A DNA stretch of 9,087 nucleotides from SHVZ01 sp044223515. GTDB lineage: Bacteria > Pseudomonadota > Alphaproteobacteria > SHVZ01. The DNA lies in NCBI GenBank assembly GCA_044223515.1, contig JBGALV010000149.1, positions 1 to 9,087 of the forward strand. Reading direction: 5' to 3'. This document shows positions 4,118 through 9,087 of this stretch, piece after piece; the stretch's first letter is position 1; each line of letters opens with the position of its first letter. The notes under the pieces are model-generated. The model had not been told where the DNA came from. It saw only the letters and a list, made by a program, of their open reading frames with translations, and ran no database searches. The position numbers and the translations under genes are program-made.

Positions 4118-5908
4118 ATGACCTTGGACCGCATTCTGACCATTCTCCGTGCTTCTGCCGAGCCTACCCGGCTTCGGCTGCTGGCGCTGCTGGCGGATGC
4201 GGAATTGACCGTCAGCGAGCTCACCCAGGTTCTCGGGCAGAGCCAGCCGCGGATCTCCCGTCACCTGAAATTGATGGGCGAGGCAGGTCTTCTCGAGCGC
4301 TACCAGGAAGGTAGCTGGGCTTTCTTCCGGCTGGTCGGGGCGGGCGTGGCCGCCGGGCTTGCCCGCGAACTGGTCGCCGCCCTCCCGGCCGAGGATCCGA
4401 CCCTGCAGCGCGACCGGGCGCGACTCGCCGAGATTCGTCGGAGCCGCGCGGAGTCGGCGTCTGCCTATTTTCGCGTCAACGCGCCCGAATGGCATCGCAT
4501 CCGATCGCTCCATGTCGACGAGGCGGAGGTCGAATCGGCGCTGGCCCGCGCCCTCGAGTTGGACGGCCATGGCGCGCTCCTCGACATCGGCACAGGGACC
4601 GGCCGGATGCTCGAGCTGCTCGGGCCCAAGGTCGAGCGCGGACTCGGCGTCGATTCGTCCCGCGAGATGCTCGCGGTCGCCCGCACCAATCTCGACAAGG
4701 CCGGGCTGCGCCACTGCACGGTCCGGCTCGCCGACATGTACACGCTGCCGATCGCCGACCGCAGCTTCGACCACGTCGTCATCCATCAGGTGCTGCACTA
4801 CTCGGAGCGTCCGGATCAGGCGACGGCGGAGGCGGCTCGCGCACTGGCGCCCGGCGGCAGGCTCGCGATCGTGGACTTTGCGCCCCACGACCTGGAAGAG
4901 CTGCGCCAGGACCACGCCCATCGCCGGCTGGGCTTCTCGGACGCCGAGATCCAGGGGTGGCTGAAGGCATCCGGCCTCGCGCCGGAGCCGCCGATCCATC
5001 TGCCGGGCCGCCCGTTGACCGTCGGCCTCTGGGTCGGTCGTCGTCCGGCGGAGAGCCAGCGACGTCCGCGAACCTCCCGAGGCGATGGAACAGTCGCTCT
5101 GGCAGGCGATCCAGCGCCTGGCGCCGCTCAACCCGCGTTTCGTCTCCGTCACCTATGGCGCTGGCGGATCGACCCGCGCCCGCACGCATGCGACGGTCGA
5201 GCGCATCCTCAAGGAGACCTCGCTGACGCCGGCCGCGCATCTGACCTGCGTCAGCGCCAGCCGCGAGGAGGTCGACGAGATCGCGCGCAGCTACGCACGC
5301 ATGGGCGTCAAGTATCTGGTGGCGCTTCGCGGCGACATCCCGCCGGACGGCGTCGGCATCCATCCCGAAGGCTACCGGCATGCGAACGAGCTGGTCGCAG
5401 GGCTCGCCAAGGTCGCCGACTTCGATCTCAGCGTCGCCGCCTACCCCGAAGTGCATCCGGAGGCGACGTCGCCCGAGGCCGACCTCGATGCGCTGAAGCG
5501 CAAGATCGACGCGGGCGCCACGCGCGCGATCACCAACTTCTTCTTCGAGGCCGAGACCTATCTTCGCTTCGTCGAGCGCGCCCGCCGCGCCGGCATCAAG
5601 GTGCCGATCGTGCCCGGCATCCTGCCGGTGACGAATTTCGCCCAGGTCGTGAAGTTCGCTGCGGCGAACAAGATCTCCGTGCCCCAGCGCCTGGCCGAGC
5701 GCTTTGCCGGCCTCGACGACGATCCGGAGACCCGTCGCCTGGTTGCGCTCGCGACCGCCGCCGAGCTCTGCCAGAAGCTCGAGTTCAACGGCGTGAGCGA
5801 ATTCCATTTCTACACGCTGAACCGCGCCGAGCTGACCTACGCGATCTGCCATCTGCTCGGCGTCCGCCCGCAGCCGGCCGGCCGGGCCGCCTAAGGACTT
5901 TGCCATGA
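4118..5908 (+). CDS. sahR: SahR-like ArsR-family regulator fused to a SAM-methyltransferase domain; normal stop lost, frame runs on
   Basis: Residues 1-75 form an ArsR winged helix ('ASAEPTRLRLLALLADAELT', recognition helix 'GQSQPRISRHLKLMGEAGLL'). Residues about 130-290 form a class I methyltransferase fold with the SAM motif LLDIGTGTG at 154-162, acidic 'GVDSS' after strand 2, and 'ALAPGGRLAIVDFAPHDLEE'. This two-domain protein upstream of metF/metH is typical of Alphaproteobacteria and is thought to be a SAH-responsive repressor of methionine-cycle genes; true methyltransferase activity is not established. Homology ends near 5050 ('LTVGLWVGRRP', residue about 310), the usual family length. 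No stop follows: the frame continues about 285 residues through metF out of frame, giving an Arg/Pro/Ala-rich tail that looks like shadow translation, to TGA 5906-5908. An upstream ATG at 4103 is less likely. Identification is firm for the first 310 residues; the tail is probably not native. Confidence 0.8.
   Translation: MTLDRILTILRASAEPTRLRLLALLADAELTVSELTQVLGQSQPRISRHLKLMGEAGLLERYQEGSWAFFRLVGAGVAAGLARELVAALPAEDPTLQRDRARLAEIRRSRAESASAYFRVNAPEWHRIRSLHVDEAEVESALARALELDGHGALLDIGTGTGRMLELLGPKVERGLGVDSSREMLAVARTNLDKAGLRHCTVRLADMYTLPIADRSFDHVVIHQVLHYSERPDQATAEAARALAPGGRLAIVDFAPHDLEELRQDHAHRRLGFSDAEIQGWLKASGLAPEPPIHLPGRPLTVGLWVGRRPAESQRRPRTSRGDGTVALAGDPAPGAAQPAFRLRHLWRWRIDPRPHACDGRAHPQGDLADAGRASDLRQRQPRGGRRDRAQLRTHGRQVSGGASRRHPAGRRRHPSRRLPACERAGRRARQGRRLRSQRRRLPRSASGGDVARGRPRCAEAQDRRGRHARDHQLLLRGRDLSSLRRARPPRRHQGADRARHPAGDEFRPGREVRCGEQDLRAPAPGRALCRPRRRSGDPSPGCARDRRRALPEARVQRRERIPFLHAEPRRADLRDLPSARRPPAAGRPGRLRTLP
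5085..5894 (+). CDS. metF: 5,10-methylenetetrahydrofolate reductase, N-terminally truncated
   Basis: MetF reduces 5,10-methylene-THF to 5-methyl-THF with NAD(P)H and FAD, supplying the methyl donor for MetH. The TIM-barrel family motifs are present: 'RFVSVTYGAGGSTR' at 18-31, 'HLTCVSASREE' at 52-62, 'ALRGDIPPDG' with the FAD-contacting Asp at 84, 'DLSVAAYPEVHPEA', 'LKRKIDAGATRAITNFFF', 'VPIVPGILPVTNF', 'FAGLDDDPETRRLV' and the C-terminal 'FHFYTLNRAELTYAICHLLGVRP'. From the first in-frame ATG it has 269 residues against about 295-300 normally. The missing part is the first beta strand, VSFEFFPP, whose Glu (Glu28 of E. coli MetF) is catalytic. No ATG, GTG or TTG lies between the upstream in-frame TGA (5016) and 5085, and the ribosome site is poor (GAGG only 2 nt before the ATG). 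Identity is certain; whether the encoded enzyme works is doubtful unless the sequence is wrong here. Confidence 0.88.
   Translation: MEQSLWQAIQRLAPLNPRFVSVTYGAGGSTRARTHATVERILKETSLTPAAHLTCVSASREEVDEIARSYARMGVKYLVALRGDIPPDGVGIHPEGYRHANELVAGLAKVADFDLSVAAYPEVHPEATSPEADLDALKRKIDAGATRAITNFFFEAETYLRFVERARRAGIKVPIVPGILPVTNFAQVVKFAAANKISVPQRLAERFAGLDDDPETRRLVALATAAELCQKLEFNGVSEFHFYTLNRAELTYAICHLLGVRPQPAGRAA
5893..5897 (+). promoter_or_regulatory. Ribosome binding site of metH
   Basis: AAGGA lies 7 nt before ATG 5905 and overlaps the metF stop codon TAA (5892-5894), which suits coupled translation of metF and metH. Confidence 0.6.
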
Positions 5909-8900
5909 GCCGTTTCCTCAAGGCCCTCGACGAACGCGTGCTGCTTTGCGACGGCGGCCTCGGCAGCCATCTGCAGGCGCTCGACCTCGACGTCGACCGT
6001 GACTTCCGCGGTGCCGAGAACTGCTCGGAGGTGCTGAGCGAGTCCCGGCCCGACGTCATCAAGGGCTTTCACAGGGGCTTCCTCGAAGCCGGTGCCGACT
6101 GCGTCGAGACCAACACCTTCGGCGGTTCGCCGATCACGCTCGGCGAGTTCGGGCTCCAGGATCACGCCTACGACTACAACAAGCGCGCCGCCGAGCTGGC
6201 GCGCGAGGTCGTCACCGAGTTCGCCGACGAGCGCTTCGTGCTCGGATCCATCGGGCCTGGCACCAAGCTTCCGAGCCTGGGTCACATCGACTACCAGACG
6301 CTCGAGGACGCGCTGACGGTCCAGTCGCGCGGGCTCGTCGCCGGCGGCATCGACGCTTTCATCGTCGAGACCTGCCAGGATCCGTTGCAGCTGAAGGCGG
6401 CGGTCAACGGCGCCAAGCGCGCGATCGCCGAGGCCGGTATCGCTCTGCCGATCATGACCACGGTCACGGTCGAGACGACGGGCACGCTCCTGGTGGGTAC
6501 CGACATCGCCGCCGCGGCGACGATCGTTCGCGCGCTGGACGTACCGGTCATGGGTCTCAACTGCGCCACCGGCCCGCAGGAGATGGCCGAGCACGTGCGC
6601 TGGCTCGCCGAGAACTGGACGGGCCCGATCGCGGTGCAGCCGAATGCCGGTCTGCCCGAGCTCGTCGATGGCAAGACGCACTATCCGCTGACCGCGCAGG
6701 AGCTGGCGACCTGGCTCGAGCGTTTCGTCACCGAGGACGGTGTGGCCTTCATCGGCGGCTGCTGCGGCACGACGCCGGTGCATACGCGCGCGGTCGACGC
6801 GATGCTCCGGAAGCTAGATGCGAAGCGGCCGGCACCCCGCAAGCGCTCTGTCTTCTGGGTTCCGGCGGTCGCCTCGCTCTATGGCCAGGTGCCTTTGCGC
6901 CAGGAGAACGCCTACTTCGCGATCGGCGAACGCTGCAACGCCAACGGATCGAAGAAATTCCGCGAGTTGCAGGAGGCGCAGAACTGGGAAGGCTGCGTCG
7001 AGATGGCGAAGGAGCAGATCCGCGAGGGATCGCATGCCCTCGACGTCTGCACCGCGTTCGTCGGCCGTGACGAGATCGCCGACATGACTGAAGTGGTGAG
7101 CCGCTTCCGCGGTTCGGCGAATTCGCCGCTGGTGATCGACTCGACCGAGCTGCCGGTGCTCGAGTCGGCGCTCAAGCTCTATGGCGGCAAGGCGATCCTG
7201 AACTCGATCAACTTCGAGGACGGCGAGCTTCCGGCCGAGAAGCGCATGGAACTCGCCAAGCGCTTCGGCACGGCGGTGATCGCGCTGACCATCGACGAGG
7301 TCGGCATGGCGAAGGATGCCGACGGCAAGGTCCGAATCGCCAAGCGTCTGCACGACTTCGCTTGCACGCGTTTCGGGCTCGAGCCATCCGACCTGATGAT
7401 TGACCCGCTGACTTTCACGATCTGCACCGGCAACGAGGACGACCGTAAGCTCGGCCTGTCCACGCTGGAGGCGATCGAGCGGATCGCCAAGGAGATGCCG
7501 GAGGTCCAGATCGTTCTCGGCCTTTCCAACATCTCGTTCGGGCTCAGCCCGGCAGCGCGCCAGGTGCTGAACTCTGTATTCCTCGACGAGGCGGTGAAGC
7601 GCGGCATGACCGGCGCGATCGTCCACTTCTCGAAGATCCAGCCGCTGCACAAGATCGCCGCGAAGGAGGTCGAGACTGCGCTCGACCTGATCTACGACCG
7701 CCGCCGCGAGGGCTACGACCCGCTGCAAGCCTTCATCGCCCTGTTCGAGGGCCGCGCCTCGGGCGCCAAGGCCAAGAAGGAGCGCCCGGAGACGGTCGAG
7801 GAACGGCTCAAGCAGCGCATCGTCGATGGCGACCGCGTCGGTCTCGAGGAGGATCTGGAACTCGCGCTCGCGAGCTACAGCCCGCTCGACGTCATCAACG
7901 TCCACCTGCTCGGCGGCATGAAGGTCGTCGGCGAGCTGTTCGGCGCCGGCAAGATGCAGCTTCCCTTCGTGCTTCAGTCGGCCGAGACGATGAAGAAGTC
8001 GGTCGCCTTCCTCGAGCCGCGCATGGAGAAGGTCGAGGGGCAGCACAAGGGCACCGTGGTGCTGGCGACCGTGAAGGGCGATGTCCACGACATCGGCAAG
8101 AACCTCGTCGACATCATCCTGACCAACAACGGCTATCGCGTCGTCAACCTCGGCATCAAGCAGCCGATCTCAGACATCCTGAAGGCGGCCGAGGAATACA
8201 AGGCCGACGCGATCGGCCTGTCCGGCCTGCTGGTCAAGTCGACCGTGATCATGAAAGACAACCTGGTCGAGATGACCAAACGTGACCTGAAGACACCTGT
8301 GCTTCTTGGCGGTGCCGCGCTGACCAAGGCCTATGTCGAGGACGACTGCGCCAAGACCTATGCCTGTGGCCGCGTTGCGTACGCGCGCGACGCCTTCGAC
8401 GGCCTGGCGCTGATGGACACGGTGATGAGCGGCGGCTTCGACGACCTGGTTGCCGAGCGTTCGGCTGCGCGCGCGGGCAGGGCGACCAACAAGAAGCGGA
8501 AGCTCGGCCAGGCGGCGGCCAACGACCAGACCGTCGATCCCGGCTGGATCCTCGAGCGGCGCCGAGAGCTGACCCGCGGCCAGCCGATCGCGACGCCGCC
8601 GTTCTTCGGGCCGCGCTTCCTCGAGCAGGTCTCGGCGAAGGCGCTGGTGCCTTATCTCAACGAGATGACGCTCTATCAATTCCAGTGGGGCTTCCGGAAG
8701 TCGGGCAAGACCCGCGCCGAGTACCGCCGCTTTGCCGAGACCGAGCTGAAGCCGATCCTCAGGCGCATTCTCGGCATCGCGCAGGAGCGCGAGATTTTGC
8801 AGCCGCAGGCGATCTACGGCTACTGGAAGGCCGCCGCCGAGAACAACGACCTGATCCTGTTCGAAGAGGACGGCGTCACCGAGGCGACCCGCTTCACCCT

Positions 8901-9087
8901 GCCGCGCCAGGCCGACGGCGATCGCACCTGCATCGCCGACTACGTCCGCGACGTTACCGACAACGAGCGCGACGTGATCGGCCTCCAGGTCGTGACAATG
9001 GGCGCCAACGCCTCGACCGTCGCACGCGACTGGTTCGGCAAGGACCAGTACCAGGACTATCTCTATCTGCACGGCCTCTCGGTCGAG
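5905..9087 (+). CDS. metH: Cobalamin-dependent methionine synthase (3' end outside the window)
   Basis: I translated 1061 codons from ATG 5905 to the window edge without a stop. MetH moves the methyl group of 5-methyl-THF through cobalamin to homocysteine. All four modules are visible in order. The homocysteine domain (1-300) has zinc ligands Cys220, Cys286 and Cys287 ('GLNCATGP', 'GGCCGTTP'). The folate domain is at about 335-605 ('AIGERCNANGSKKF', 'ALDVCTAFVG', 'INSINFEDG'-like 'NSINFEDGE', 'VLGLSNISFGLS'). The cobalamin cap and Rossmann modules (about 625-850) carry GDVHDIGKN with the axial ligand His728, 'SGLLVKST' with Ser779, and 'VLLGGAALT'. The SAM-dependent reactivation domain begins near 905 and is incomplete; its 'RxxxGY' SAM motif lies beyond the edge. 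I estimate roughly 80-100 residues are missing. It starts 10 nt after metF and is co-transcribed with it. Confidence 0.96.
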   Translation, partial: MSRFLKALDERVLLCDGGLGSHLQALDLDVDRDFRGAENCSEVLSESRPDVIKGFHRGFLEAGADCVETNTFGGSPITLGEFGLQDHAYDYNKRAAELAREVVTEFADERFVLGSIGPGTKLPSLGHIDYQTLEDALTVQSRGLVAGGIDAFIVETCQDPLQLKAAVNGAKRAIAEAGIALPIMTTVTVETTGTLLVGTDIAAAATIVRALDVPVMGLNCATGPQEMAEHVRWLAENWTGPIAVQPNAGLPELVDGKTHYPLTAQELATWLERFVTEDGVAFIGGCCGTTPVHTRAVDAMLRKLDAKRPAPRKRSVFWVPAVASLYGQVPLRQENAYFAIGERCNANGSKKFRELQEAQNWEGCVEMAKEQIREGSHALDVCTAFVGRDEIADMTEVVSRFRGSANSPLVIDSTELPVLESALKLYGGKAILNSINFEDGELPAEKRMELAKRFGTAVIALTIDEVGMAKDADGKVRIAKRLHDFACTRFGLEPSDLMIDPLTFTICTGNEDDRKLGLSTLEAIERIAKEMPEVQIVLGLSNISFGLSPAARQVLNSVFLDEAVKRGMTGAIVHFSKIQPLHKIAAKEVETALDLIYDRRREGYDPLQAFIALFEGRASGAKAKKERPETVEERLKQRIVDGDRVGLEEDLELALASYSPLDVINVHLLGGMKVVGELFGAGKMQLPFVLQSAETMKKSVAFLEPRMEKVEGQHKGTVVLATVKGDVHDIGKNLVDIILTNNGYRVVNLGIKQPISDILKAAEEYKADAIGLSGLLVKSTVIMKDNLVEMTKRDLKTPVLLGGAALTKAYVEDDCAKTYACGRVAYARDAFDGLALMDTVMSGGFDDLVAERSAARAGRATNKKRKLGQAAANDQTVDPGWILERRRELTRGQPIATPPFFGPRFLEQVSAKALVPYLNEMTLYQFQWGFRKSGKTRAEYRRFAETELKPILRRILGIAQEREILQPQAIYGYWKAAAENNDLILFEEDGVTEATRFTLPRQADGDRTCIADYVRDVTDNERDVIGLQVVTMGANASTVARDWFGKDQYQDYLYLHGLSVE

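Noticed and set aside
3932..5152. Minus-strand open frame covering the mlaA-sahR intergenic region and the regulator
   Set aside because: It runs antisense through the regulator and the operator palindrome and shows no family features.
4779..6062. Long open frame on the minus strand opposite the regulator, metF and metH start (427 codons)
   Set aside because: It is antisense to well-recognised genes, Arg/Ala-rich without any family motif, and explained by high GC leaving few stops in complementary frames.
6814..8088. Long open frame on the minus strand opposite metH (424 codons)
   Set aside because: It mirrors the codon structure of metH, has no recognisable domain, and lies wholly within a certain gene.

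Overview
The window is high-GC, densely packed bacterial DNA, most likely from an alphaproteobacterium. The pointers are the MlaA/MlaC pair, the two-domain ArsR-methyltransferase regulator upstream of metF and metH, and the style of the proteins. I cannot place the genus. No phage, transposon, CRISPR array, tRNA or rRNA is visible. I see no clearly new multi-gene system. The unusual parts are a damaged gene junction in the methionine operon and a long inverted repeat between two divergent operons.

Left part (1-2202). The 3' end of an amidase-signature gene runs in from the left. It meets, tail to tail, a TauE/SafE-family membrane permease on the minus strand; the two stop codons share the same TTAA. 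The permease is divergent from a GcvA-like LysR regulator, with about 100 bp between the two start codons.

Middle part (2209-3909, minus strand). A tight three-gene unit, read right to left, is mlaA (outer-membrane lipoprotein), mlaC (periplasmic phospholipid carrier) and a small DUF1330 protein. The first two belong to the Mla lipid-asymmetry pathway. The inner-membrane MlaFED transporter is not in the window.

Intergenic 3910-4117. This holds a GC-rich imperfect inverted repeat of about 83 bp with a perfect 19-bp palindrome at its core. To its right is a good plus-strand promoter whose -10 box lies inside a 22-bp AT-rich palindrome, a likely operator for the regulator encoded just downstream.

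Right part (4118-9087, plus strand). This is a methionine-cycle operon: a SahR-like ArsR/SAM-methyltransferase regulator, metF (5,10-methylenetetrahydrofolate reductase) and metH (cobalamin-dependent methionine synthase, cut off by the window edge). MetF makes the 5-methyl-THF that MetH uses to methylate homocysteine. The regulator family is thought to sense the state of the SAM/SAH cycle. At the regulator-metF junction the regulator's stop codon and the first segment of MetF, including the conserved VSFEFFPPK strand with the catalytic Glu, are missing. The regulator frame therefore runs on, out of frame, across all of metF to the metH start. This is either a real lesion or an assembly error.
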